From NCBI GenBank assembly GCA_026874595.1, contig CM049315.1:39574164-39638163 (forward strand): a stretch of 64,000 bases of DNA, given 5' to 3'. The translations under genes were made by a program, and so were the position numbers. The stretch's first letter is position 1. Every line of letters starts with the position of its first letter. The DNA comes from Sipunculus nudus. Lineage: Eukaryota > Annelida > Sipuncula > Golfingiida > Sipunculidae. This document shows, piece by piece, positions 53,049-62,038 of this stretch. A model generated the notes under the pieces. It made no database searches, was not told where the DNA came from, and saw only the letters and a list, made by a program, of their open reading frames with translations.

Positions 53049-55066
53049 TTCGCTTTTGAAATACGGCTTAAAGTCGATTGCCCTTCATTATATATCTTCA
53101 ACATGTCGGATGTCGTTCCTGTTCCTATAGGACGTTTTCGAGCCGCTTTTGAACCAATCCGTTTAGCGACTTTTCCTAATGTATAAGTGGTTTTAGGAGC
53201 CATAGCTATCGCTTGCTCTACTCCTTGCCCGTACGCTTTAGCTATAGATCGTGTGGTGTTTTCATTCATCCCTAAACCACTCGCCACATCTTTTACCCGT
53301 GGTTGTTCTGTTTTTTTATAAAATTTCGTTTGCCTTTGCAATTGTTGAGAAATAATATTATTTAACATATTACCTGCCATTTCCCCAACTTCTTTATCCA
53401 CACCGAAACTTGTAGCGGCATTTCCTAAAATATCCGGTGCCATTTGTTCAATTCCTTCAATTCCCATACTTTTTAAAGCTTCGTTTTGGACACCCTTTAA
53501 TATGGCCTGTCCTTCTTTACTTTGTACCACTTTTTTCAAAGTCTTTTTCGCTGCTGCTTTATATCCTAATTTTTTAACTTTTTTTATTCCGCTTTGAACT
53601 TTTTTAGCTTTACTGTCAATACTGTCTTGCACTTTATCCAAAGCATTTTTTAATTTTTGTAATTCTTCTTTTCCTTCTTTTATATTTTTATTTTCTAAAT
53701 AATCATTTACTTTTTCTTGTAATTTTTCAATCTTTTTTTCCTGCGCTGGAAATTTACCTGCGGCATCTGATTTTTCTAATGTTTCTGCCATTTTATTGTA
53801 TCCTTCTGCCATTTGTGAAAAATTTTCACGGGATTCTGCAGGGACAGTGTATTGGTTTCCACCAATAGGAACCACTCCTTGGGATAACATAGCACCAGTT
53901 CCATTTGCTGCAGAATTCATTTGCTCATTAGCACCTTGTTTATTTTGATGATCATTCAAATTCATTTTTCCTTGTGTCATCAAATATGTTGATCCAGCAA
54001 ATACAGCAGCTCCTGCTAATCTTTGCATCCATTTTTTATATTTTTTCTTCTTTTTTTTCTTTTCTTCTTCTTTTTTCATTTTCTCATCGTCTTCTTTTTT
54101 CTTTTTTTCTTCTTCTTCTTTTTTCTTTTTTTCTTCTTCGTCTTTTTTCTTTTTTTCTTCATTTTTTTTCTTTTTTTTGTCATTTTTCTTGTTTTCTTCA
54201 TTGTCTTTTCTCTTTTTTTCGTCTGTCTTCTCTTCTTTTTTCTTTTGTTCGTCTTTTTTCGCTTCTTTTTTCTTCTTTTCTTCTCTTATTTGTTGTTTTT
54301 TCTTTGCTTCTTCTCGTTTGTTCTTAAGTTCTTCCATTTGTTGTTGTTTTTTCTGGATGTCTTCCTTTTTTGATGTTTTTTTAGTCTTTTTAGGTTGTTT
54401 TTGTTGTGTTCTCGGCCGTTTTCCTTTAGGAGGTTGAGGACGGGCGCGGGTTGATCTGACTCCTCTTTTACTTTTAACAGAAGCCATAGTTTTTTGCCGT
54501 TTCGGTTTAGGATGTTGTGATATTATTGGGGCTTTTCTTTTTAATGGAGGACGTCTCATTTGGGCAAATGGAGGACCCCGTTGTATCGGAGGTTTTCTAG
54601 GAACAATCCTACTGGGCGCCGGCCGTGCGTGAGGACGAACTAGAAGTCTTCTCCTCGGGGGACCGCTACCAGGCGGACGATGGGGCGGCGGTGGTCCCCG
54701 GACAGGCAGCGGTCTGCCCCGGACAGGCGGCGCCCGGGATGGCGGACCCGCTCGGGGCGGAACACCTGGCGGGCGCGGCTGGGCTGATGGACGTACAGGT
54801 CCCGGTGGACGGGCGGGCGCTGGTCCACCGCCCCGGGCGGGTGGTTGTCCAACGGTGGCACGGGGTGGCGGGCGGGCGGGATGAATACGATTCGGTTTAA
54901 AATTAGGTCTTCTTAATTTGGCGGCTTGCGTTAAACCGCTGCTCGGACCCGCTCTTTGAAATACACGTTTCCCCGCTGCTCCACTTATTCCAACTTTTGA
55001 AAATCCTGAAGCAGATCTTCCTACCGATGAAATACCTCGTGGTTTTAACACGCTAAAACGTGCCAT
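53045..55066 (-). CDS. Large Pro/Arg-rich protein with long charged helix and membrane segment
   Basis: 673 residues, ATG at 55066, TATA box at 55098-55105. In order: basic start (1-50); Pro/Arg-rich region (52-180, RGPPPPHRPPG-type); basic linker with a KPKRQK signal; an almost pure Lys/Glu helix (230-345) of single-alpha-helix type; a hydrophobic segment (347-364, 'LAGAAVFAGSTYLMTQG'); and a coiled-coil and helical C-terminus (about 400-673). The layout recalls a virion core/membrane linker. No family recognised. The Pro/Arg part is strikingly GC-rich (about 54600-54890) within an otherwise AT-rich gene. Confidence 0.7.
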   Translation of the reverse strand: MARFSVLKPRGISSVGRSASGFSKVGISGAAGKRVFQRAGPSSGLTQAAKLRRPNFKPNRIHPARPPPRATVGQPPARGGGPAPARPPGPVRPSAQPRPPGVPPRAGPPSRAPPVRGRPLPVRGPPPPHRPPGSGPPRRRLLVRPHARPAPSRIVPRKPPIQRGPPFAQMRRPPLKRKAPIISQHPKPKRQKTMASVKSKRGVRSTRARPQPPKGKRPRTQQKQPKKTKKTSKKEDIQKKQQQMEELKNKREEAKKKQQIREEKKKKEAKKDEQKKKEEKTDEKKRKDNEENKKNDKKKKKNEEKKKKDEEEKKKKEEEEKKKKEDDEKMKKEEEKKKKKKKYKKWMQRLAGAAVFAGSTYLMTQGKMNLNDHQNKQGANEQMNSAANGTGAMLSQGVVPIGGNQYTVPAESRENFSQMAEGYNKMAETLEKSDAAGKFPAQEKKIEKLQEKVNDYLENKNIKEGKEELQKLKNALDKVQDSIDSKAKKVQSGIKKVKKLGYKAAAKKTLKKVVQSKEGQAILKGVQNEALKSMGIEGIEQMAPDILGNAATSFGVDKEVGEMAGNMLNNIISQQLQRQTKFYKKTEQPRVKDVASGLGMNENTTRSIAKAYGQGVEQAIAMAPKTTYTLGKVAKRIGSKAARKRPIGTGTTSDMLKIYNEGQSTLSRISKAK
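53088..53095 (-). promoter_or_regulatory. TATA-like box of the 53048 gene
   Basis: TATATAAT on the minus strand, about 40 nt before the ATG, lying inside the last codons of the preceding gene. Confidence 0.6.
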
Positions 55067-55097
55067 TTTTCTGTATGATCCCGGTTAAATAACTTTC

Positions 55098-55105
55098 TTT
55101 TATAC
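55098..55105 (-). promoter_or_regulatory. TATA-like box of the 55066 gene
   Basis: GTATAAAA on the minus strand, about 32 nt before the ATG, overlapping the stop codon of the 844-residue gene. Confidence 0.65.
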
Positions 55106-57634
55106 TCCTACCGTCCTTCCTTTCCCCGTGTCAACCGGTTTATTTGGTTCTGATTTTCCTACCGAATACCAAGCTCTCATTTTTTCACGGTATTCTATTC
55201 GAGCCCGTTTCTTTTCAGGACTGTCTTCCACTTTACTGTTAACTTGTTGTTTTTTTCTTATTAAATCTAACGCGCGCACACGTTCTTTATTCTCGTGATA
55301 CGCCGAAAAATTTTTCTTTAATGTTGTCCAATCCCAAGTGGACGGGATTCTCTTTTTCTGTTCGTGTGTTATTAGAATCTCTTTTTTCTTAATTTCTTTC
55401 TTTATTTTTTCTTGTTCTTTTTTCCAATATCCTACATCTTGTCCTTTCCCGTAATCTTTTTCGGGAGCTGGATGACGCCAAAACCCTGGTTGTGGAAAGC
55501 CATGCACGAAATACACTTCTGTTTCAAACTGCCATAATTCTTTCAACCAACGGTTTACCCTCTTATACAGTTTCGCCCAAGGTCGGCGCGCGGGATTATG
55601 GTCGTCTTCGCGAGTATCGAAATAAGAATATGTACGAAAAAAATGAGTCACTTGAATTAAACATTCTTTTGCTAAATCCAGTTCTGTTTCGTTTAACCAT
55701 AATTGTCGTTTCATCGTTTCCATTTTTTTCCAAGAAGGGTATAATTCAGGAATTTCTGGTAACGGATTCATCGGATCCCACGTGGGTGCACCGATAAACG
55801 GTCGGGCTAATCCCATAATTTCTCCCAACACGGCTTTATCAGCCACTCCGATTTTATCCCGTTCATAAAATAATTTTAAAACTAAATCATATTTTCTTAC
55901 TTTTAAATATTTACTGCGATATTTTCGGACTTGATCTTCGTTAAATAATTTGTACCACGGGGAATACGACGTATCCAAATCCACGGTTTCGTCCGTTAAA
56001 ATGTATTCTAATAGCCAATGAATCTTCATAGGTATTTTTCCCGGCATATCCGGTAAATTTTCTACTTCCTGCCCGCGTTCTCTTAAAATGTTATAATACA
56101 TTTTTAACCCGTGATAATCTAATTGTGTGTTTCGTTTAATTTGTTCAGAAATACCATACTCCGCATGTAATAAGTACCAAGTCCAATTTTGATACGGTTG
56201 TAGTTGTTTATACGCTTTATACGTCCGCGATTCTGGGCGGGTTTTATGAAAAGCTGGCATGGATAACAGTTTTGCGTCCATATGAAAACTTTCACGGATT
56301 TCTAATAATTCTTGACGTAAATGAGGAGGATGGTAAAAATGGGGTATGGGTAATTCAAATAAGGTCCCGTACTGATCAAACGATACACCCCAAAACGGGT
56401 CTCCTTCCATTTCGTTTTCAAACCCAGGGGCGTCAGGACCGTTGATTTTCCACCATACCGGACGCCACAATTGAAACATTTCATTTTGTATGGCTAATCG
56501 CACTTTATTAATCACTTTCATCATCACCGTTTTTTTCTTATAATATCTGGTGTGAATATTATAATATTGAGGTAAATATATATTGATAAACGGTTCTTCT
56601 ATCCAAATCCCATCGTCTTTATGAGCCCAACCATATTTTGTTATTTTAGTACGGTTAGTCGGTGAACTCAAGCCCGGCACAGGTCGGATTCCAAAATCTT
56701 CTAAATTTTTATTTCCACTGAACGGAGATTTTCCTAACATTTCTTTTTCTGTTAATTCATTCATAAATTCTTCCCGATATTTTTTACCTTTTTCCATGTC
56801 AATAAAAAATTGATGGTACCATTCCGATTTCCCTATATCTAGATATTTTCTAGAGGTCGGGTCTCTCGTTAAACACGGGACACGTTTGCCTTCGGTGATA
56901 TACCCTTTAACATTTAATTCTTCAATGGGTAACGGGATATCCACGCGCATATAAGTTTTCCCGTTGATACGTTTATGGTAGGCCCAGTAATGTTTCCCGT
57001 TTGAATTGTAACGGTCATAATATGTTTGGTACCGTGGATCTTTATTTCCCCATTTTTCGGTTAATGATGGGACGTACCTTGCTTCTAAAGGTTGATTGAT
57101 TAATGCTGAATACCATAAATGCCAAGGAAATTGAAGGTAGACCAACATTAAAGTATTGACGACAATCCATCGGTCAACAATTTTAGACTCATTAAACCAA
57201 TCAATCACTTTCTGAGATGTATCCGCATCTAAAATAATCGGTCTCCCCGCATCATTGCTGGTCTGCATACGGCCTTCCAATTGTGATTTTCGCACTTTCA
57301 CTAAACGGATTTTAAATGTTTTATCTTTTTGTTTGACAAAAGCTAACCTCGTTTTTAAATATCCTTTTTTATTTGTTTTCTGTTTCACATAAATGTCGTG
57401 TAAACTGAAAACGTAAGAATCCGGAGGGGGCCAAAACACACGGTAGTTGCCTTCGATTTGTAACCATCCTTTTTTCTGACTGGCATCTGATGATGGCATA
57501 CCAGCCCTTTTCCATTGGATGTATCTGAATAATTCTTCCACACCCCATTCGATGGCTTGCACGGCCAACTCAATTAAAAGTTCTATCACCGCTACCACCG
57601 TCACCCCGGCAATATGTACCGCAAACGGAATCAT
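55100..57634 (-). CDS. Unknown 844-residue protein with N-terminal membrane segment
   Basis: ATG at 57634, overlapping the stop of the packaging ATPase as ATGA. Residues 5-30 are hydrophobic (VHIAGVTVVAVIELLIELAV) and could be a membrane anchor or amphipathic helix. The remainder is rich in Trp, Tyr, Lys and Pro with many short 'PxxW' strings ('FPWHLWYSAL', 'WRPVWWKING', 'YQNWTWYLLHAEYG'). It ends in a basic stretch. I see no catalytic motif, and specifically no adenain-type cysteine protease triad. As a large late-block protein beside the ATPase it may be a structural or scaffolding component; that is only position-based. It is one of the best targets for structure prediction here. Confidence 0.7.
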   Translation of the reverse strand: MIPFAVHIAGVTVVAVIELLIELAVQAIEWGVEELFRYIQWKRAGMPSSDASQKKGWLQIEGNYRVFWPPPDSYVFSLHDIYVKQKTNKKGYLKTRLAFVKQKDKTFKIRLVKVRKSQLEGRMQTSNDAGRPIILDADTSQKVIDWFNESKIVDRWIVVNTLMLVYLQFPWHLWYSALINQPLEARYVPSLTEKWGNKDPRYQTYYDRYNSNGKHYWAYHKRINGKTYMRVDIPLPIEELNVKGYITEGKRVPCLTRDPTSRKYLDIGKSEWYHQFFIDMEKGKKYREEFMNELTEKEMLGKSPFSGNKNLEDFGIRPVPGLSSPTNRTKITKYGWAHKDDGIWIEEPFINIYLPQYYNIHTRYYKKKTVMMKVINKVRLAIQNEMFQLWRPVWWKINGPDAPGFENEMEGDPFWGVSFDQYGTLFELPIPHFYHPPHLRQELLEIRESFHMDAKLLSMPAFHKTRPESRTYKAYKQLQPYQNWTWYLLHAEYGISEQIKRNTQLDYHGLKMYYNILRERGQEVENLPDMPGKIPMKIHWLLEYILTDETVDLDTSYSPWYKLFNEDQVRKYRSKYLKVRKYDLVLKLFYERDKIGVADKAVLGEIMGLARPFIGAPTWDPMNPLPEIPELYPSWKKMETMKRQLWLNETELDLAKECLIQVTHFFRTYSYFDTREDDHNPARRPWAKLYKRVNRWLKELWQFETEVYFVHGFPQPGFWRHPAPEKDYGKGQDVGYWKKEQEKIKKEIKKKEILITHEQKKRIPSTWDWTTLKKNFSAYHENKERVRALDLIRKKQQVNSKVEDSPEKKRARIEYREKMRAWYSVGKSEPNKPVDTGKGRTVGV

Positions 57635-58251
57635 TCTGGTTGATAATAAATATGTTCTTCGTCAGGGAATATTTTTGTTCTTAACCGGTATTCATCCGGG
57701 CACCTCTGCGTAAAATCTAACAACAAATACCCGTGCGGTTCTTTTGTAGCATCTTCATAAATGTGACGTAATTCTTTTGCTTTGGTGGGGTAAACTTGAC
57801 GGGCTAACGATTCAAATTGTAAACGGTCCCGTGGATTTTTCATTAACACCATGTAATGCGAATTTAACGAAATGTCCCGTTGTTCTTTTTTCTGATGAAA
57901 TAAATTTTGAGCGATAAAGATAATAGATATGTTTCTGTGATGGCTTCCTTTTTCAAATATTTTTGCTGTTTCTACACCGCTTTCTCGCATCAAATCGTCG
58001 ATGACTAATAACGTCCCGGCTTTTATATTTCTCGGAGGTAACCCTTCTTGAAAAAATATTTTATCTTTTAACATTTGTTTTAACTCGGTATAAATGGCTT
58101 GAGGTTCGGCATAACACCACAGCACTCGTTCAGGTACCGGATCAATCATTTCAGTCATATGTTTGATCAACTTGCACACCCACACTGTTTTCCCGGACGA
58201 GGTTGGTCCGGCGATCAACATGGTAAACGGATGATGGAATTTGTACCACAT
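57631..58251 (-). CDS. A32/FtsK-HerA-type genome packaging ATPase
   Basis: 206 residues from the ATG at 58251. The longer frame to 58374 is unlikely because the TATA box (58280-58288) lies inside it. Starts MWYKFHHPFTMLIAGPTSSG. The Walker A loop (AGPTSSGKT, about 14-22) and Walker B (LLVIDDLM) are present, followed by 'KGSHHRNISIIFIAQNLFHQ' (with the sensor-like Q) and 'HYMVLMKNPRD'. These strings are the metazoan Polinton ATPase pattern of the PRD1-adenovirus lineage, which powers DNA entry into the preformed shell. The size fits. Its end overlaps the next gene by four bases. Confidence 0.93.
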   Translation of the reverse strand: MWYKFHHPFTMLIAGPTSSGKTVWVCKLIKHMTEMIDPVPERVLWCYAEPQAIYTELKQMLKDKIFFQEGLPPRNIKAGTLLVIDDLMRESGVETAKIFEKGSHHRNISIIFIAQNLFHQKKEQRDISLNSHYMVLMKNPRDRLQFESLARQVYPTKAKELRHIYEDATKEPHGYLLLDFTQRCPDEYRLRTKIFPDEEHIYYQPE

Positions 58252-58279
58252 CTTTTGAAAAAAACAATGACCACACAGA

Positions 58280-58288
58280 TATTTATAC
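58280..58288 (-). promoter_or_regulatory. TATA-like box deciding the ATPase start
   Basis: GTATAAATA on the minus strand, about 30 nt before the ATG at 58251. Confidence 0.65.
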
Positions 58289-58296
58289 ACACAAAC

Positions 58297-58302
58297 TTTA
58301 TT
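58297..58302 (-). terminator. Poly(A) signal of the polymerase gene
   Basis: AATAAA on the minus strand immediately after the polymerase stop codon, just upstream of the ATPase TATA box. Confidence 0.55.
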
Positions 58303-58303
58303 T

Positions 58304-61300
58304 TCAAAAACCATAAGGAAATGTAGTGTACATATCAAGACCATCGCCTTCACGCCAAAACCGGCGTTTGTCATATACAGCTGTATACATTTTATCCAAT
58401 TGCATGGATTTCACATTGCCTTGCTTATCCCGTAACACATGGAATTCAATAGGGACATTCATTGGGGTCTGTACCTCACCCTTCAATAAAGCATCAACCA
58501 TATTCTTTAAATCATAAAAATCCACCTTCCCTTCAATTTGAAACCCTCGGGCTTTCTGACACGCCATTTTCTTCCCGTTTCTGTCTACCCCCAAATACCC
58601 ATAATTCTTGGGTCCCCCACTCACAAATTCTACAATCTTCCCACCATCCAACTCATCTGTTAAATCCCCCATCAACGGCCCCGTCGGTAACGGTAGGTCG
58701 TTGGGCCCTGAATAAAATATCACGGAATCAGTGTCGAAATACAATACCCTTTCCTGCAAAAAATCTAAAATTTTGTACAGTTCCATTCGACCATAACAGG
58801 TCGTAAAAGCAGCTATCACCACATTGTTGGTACGGCCCAAATCGTAGTCGTCTTCGGTTTTCTTCCATTCTACTTGCACAACGTGTTCGCCCAGATTCAC
58901 AATGTCCAATACATCTGCTGTCGGATCATCTAATATGTTGATCAATTCGTCGTAATCGGTCACTTGCACTTTTTTAACTTGCCCGTCTTTCTGACCAAAC
59001 TTTCCCCACAAGGTGTTCAAGGCTTGTTTGGCAACAAACCGTAATGCTGGGTTATGGGCGACTTTATCAGGATCAATGGTAATGCCTTGTTTCTCTTTCA
59101 ACAATTTCACATACTCTGTACGTTCCATCGGGTCGTCTGTAGGCCAACCTGAAGCCTGGGTTTTCTCCACATACCATTTCTCGATGTATGGGCCGAAAAT
59201 GAATTCCCAATTTTCCCATTCCCACATTTCATACCCCTCTATTAATTCATATCCTTTCTCCAAAGCTGTTTTGACTTCGGGAATGCACCAAGACCCTACC
59301 AAAACACGCTCGCTTTCTTTATGCTGGCATTTTTCCCTTTGGTTACACGTTTCCGCGCATTTCGCGCATAGGGGAAACATCAATTTATTGCACGCACGGT
59401 ACGGCAATACCGGATTGAACAAATTCTTGGGAGGTAGAAATTTACCACAAAAAATTCCACCCGGGGATTGGTTCAATCTTTCTAATGTAGGTTTCATCAC
59501 CACTTTCGGTTCACCCACAGGGTACTTGTTGTTTTTTTGTACAAACGGGTACAAGGATGTCACGTCATAATAATCGATCCTTTCATCCGCGTTAGTGATT
59601 TTCTTGTACAAACACGTTGCATTGGTCCTCCCTCCGAAAAAAGCGTCTCGCGGTTGTAAATGTTTTTTTACCTCGATAGATTTCCGGGGGACGTACGTGT
59701 GTTCCCAAATGGATACCACTGAATAACCGGTCATACGCAATTTCGATTCTTTTTTCATTTGGTGAGCGTGCGCTTGGTAATTGACCAAGTTGGAATTCGG
59801 CACCGTACCTTCAGGATCCGTGCATACAGGGCATCCGTGCCAAATACACCCGTTAAATTCATACACGGTGAAGGTTTCAGGGCAGTACCCATCCACGGTT
59901 ACGTATTTCCCGTCACATAATTGAATCTGACATTCTTTCGCGTTCCAATTGTCTTCACCGCGGTGAATTTTGTACGGCGTGTTCACTTGTAATTCATCCA
60001 ACCATTGGTTCGCTTTCTCGGATACATGAGTGCGTGAAATCAAAGGCGGGATCATGGCGATTTGATTGGGCTTTAAATAATTTAACCGGTAATCATACAT
60101 GCAAGCCGCAGGAAGAGTGGAAGAGTGCAAGAATATATCAAACCCTGTTTTCAAATGGTACGTTTCCCGAAATTTCAAACACCCTTGTTTTAATAATTCT
60201 ACATCGCTGTTACAATACTCAAACAATTCTTGCTGATGGTTCCAAATATAACCTGATTTGACTTTGTCTTCATACCACTGATCGAATTCCGCGTTCCCGT
60301 TTTGTTTGAAAAATCTTTTCTCAGGCATCGGGCCTTCATAATCATCATTTTCCATGGTGTTGAACATGTACGGAAAATACCCTTTCTTCAATTCAGTTAA
60401 ACCGAACGCTTTAGGGAATTTCGCTAATGCGATGGGGATCAAATTCAACGAATCTTTAAAGTCTACCCATTTCGCTCTCATAGTGATGACCCGTAACCCG
60501 CGGGCAATGATGTAATCGGCCGCCCATCCTTTTGAAATCAGATACTGTTGCAGGAAACCGCCGTCGTACCCACCGAAGTTATGAGCAAAACATATAGTGG
60601 TTCTCTCTGACCAATATCGCATATCGTGGAACATCCAATCAAAAAACGAATTTACATCTTTAAACTGAAATCGCCCGCATTTACAATTTTGTGAGTCCGC
60701 GCGGAGAACGTCTTCCATATGAATTTTTTGTAAACAAAATTCGCACACGTAATGGGCTACGATGGCATTGACCGTGTGCACCGATATGCCTTTTTCATTC
60801 GGCGGGGATTGCATGGCTTCCGTATCCCAAAATAGGTACGGGCGGGGGAGTTTTGAATCCACGTAATTTGATTTCAAAGGTTTCATGTAACACGAATGGG
60901 CCGTACCCACAGCGACATCCATGTGACAAATATTGCATTTGTAAAAACCACATTGATGTTTGGCATCATATAAAATCTGCCCACAGTTTTCACAGATTTT
61001 TCTTTTTTTACACATGCTCGATTTCCCTGAGATGGATTTCTTATGTTTGTTAAAACATTCTTCCCCGTAAAACCCATAAAACCCGCAATCGTTGCACTTC
61101 ATTAATTTGTCTTTGTCTTCATTGAATTTACACTTAGGTGCTAAACCGCACATTTTACACATGCCTACACACTGGTGCATTTTTTTCCCCATGTATTTAA
61201 AACACACTATACAAAAATCACTTGTTTTGGATAAATGATTTTTGATTTTTAAAATTCCCCATGCATGCCCATCATTAGCCAAAATCAAAATTGTAGGTTT

Positions 61301-62038
61301 CTCTGACGACCAGTTTGCTGATCGAAACAAAACTTGATCCCCTTCATCATGAAAAACCAAGATGTTCTTGTCAGGAAACAATTCACTGATCCGTTTCATT
61401 TCACTGATGCTCACTCGAGAACGGGTGATTTTTGCGTCTTTCTTAATTCTTTTAACTTCTGTGTCCAATTCTTTCAACAGGGCTTTCGATAAAGACCGCG
61501 TGCGCCAATGGCGTGGAAATCTGTTTTGATTGTTCCAATCCATTAATATAAAAGCGGCAATAAAACAATCTTCCCGTTGGTATGCACGAGATATTTTCCC
61601 AGGATCCAAATAAGTACGTGGGTTCTTTTGCCAGACTTGTTTGCAGGGCCCTCCGACTGATTCAGGTATTTCTACCGTCTTCAATTCCATTTCAAAGTCT
61701 GGGGTAAGGCGAAAATGTTCATTGCTGTTTAAAGTTTTCTCTACTTGCGTCATGATGTATTCTAATGTTAAATCTTCTTTGCGCAACCATTTTGTATTGA
61801 ATGCTTTGTTTTGTAGACCTGGTGAAATCATGTTAACTTGAGCGAAACATTCTTCGGTTAAAGTTTTTTTCCATTCGTCCAACAGCGGTTCAAATATACT
61901 GTACAACGCTTCATAAGTTTTCTTCTTTTTCAGCTTTTCCAAGTCAGGCTGTACTTGAACCACCACTCCTTTTTTCTTGAATCTTTTGAAGTAGGCCTGG
62001 GTTTTTTCCATTAACGTGTAAGGTCGTGACGTTGCCAT
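58304..62038 (-). CDS. Protein-primed family B DNA polymerase
   Basis: 1244 residues from the ATG at 62038. A longer frame to 62152 would translate the promoter, including two CATTTCCGGT repeats, and the TATA box is at 62080-62087. The N-terminal region has an OTU-like Cys ('REDCFIAAFIL') and His ('ANDGHAWGILKI') pair, followed by many CxxC knuckles (about 295-390), as in other Polinton polymerases. Exonuclease motifs are FWDTEAM (about 402), AHNFGGYDGGF (about 485) and YCNSDVELL (about 608). Polymerase motifs are DVTSLYP (about 824), KQALNTLWGKFG (about 1002) and YFDTDSV (about 1099). All catalytic aspartates are present, so the enzyme looks active. It should copy the element from its ends with a protein primer. 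Confidence 0.95.
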   Translation of the reverse strand: MATSRPYTLMEKTQAYFKRFKKKGVVVQVQPDLEKLKKKKTYEALYSIFEPLLDEWKKTLTEECFAQVNMISPGLQNKAFNTKWLRKEDLTLEYIMTQVEKTLNSNEHFRLTPDFEMELKTVEIPESVGGPCKQVWQKNPRTYLDPGKISRAYQREDCFIAAFILMDWNNQNRFPRHWRTRSLSKALLKELDTEVKRIKKDAKITRSRVSISEMKRISELFPDKNILVFHDEGDQVLFRSANWSSEKPTILILANDGHAWGILKIKNHLSKTSDFCIVCFKYMGKKMHQCVGMCKMCGLAPKCKFNEDKDKLMKCNDCGFYGFYGEECFNKHKKSISGKSSMCKKRKICENCGQILYDAKHQCGFYKCNICHMDVAVGTAHSCYMKPLKSNYVDSKLPRPYLFWDTEAMQSPPNEKGISVHTVNAIVAHYVCEFCLQKIHMEDVLRADSQNCKCGRFQFKDVNSFFDWMFHDMRYWSERTTICFAHNFGGYDGGFLQQYLISKGWAADYIIARGLRVITMRAKWVDFKDSLNLIPIALAKFPKAFGLTELKKGYFPYMFNTMENDDYEGPMPEKRFFKQNGNAEFDQWYEDKVKSGYIWNHQQELFEYCNSDVELLKQGCLKFRETYHLKTGFDIFLHSSTLPAACMYDYRLNYLKPNQIAMIPPLISRTHVSEKANQWLDELQVNTPYKIHRGEDNWNAKECQIQLCDGKYVTVDGYCPETFTVYEFNGCIWHGCPVCTDPEGTVPNSNLVNYQAHAHQMKKESKLRMTGYSVVSIWEHTYVPRKSIEVKKHLQPRDAFFGGRTNATCLYKKITNADERIDYYDVTSLYPFVQKNNKYPVGEPKVVMKPTLERLNQSPGGIFCGKFLPPKNLFNPVLPYRACNKLMFPLCAKCAETCNQREKCQHKESERVLVGSWCIPEVKTALEKGYELIEGYEMWEWENWEFIFGPYIEKWYVEKTQASGWPTDDPMERTEYVKLLKEKQGITIDPDKVAHNPALRFVAKQALNTLWGKFGQKDGQVKKVQVTDYDELINILDDPTADVLDIVNLGEHVVQVEWKKTEDDYDLGRTNNVVIAAFTTCYGRMELYKILDFLQERVLYFDTDSVIFYSGPNDLPLPTGPLMGDLTDELDGGKIVEFVSGGPKNYGYLGVDRNGKKMACQKARGFQIEGKVDFYDLKNMVDALLKGEVQTPMNVPIEFHVLRDKQGNVKSMQLDKMYTAVYDKRRFWREGDGLDMYTTFPYGF

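Noticed and set aside
53974-54437. Phenylalanine/leucine-rich plus-strand frames that look like membrane proteins
   Set aside because: They are the antisense of the Lys/Glu codon run in the 673-residue minus-strand gene (AAR/GAR read as TTY/CTY).
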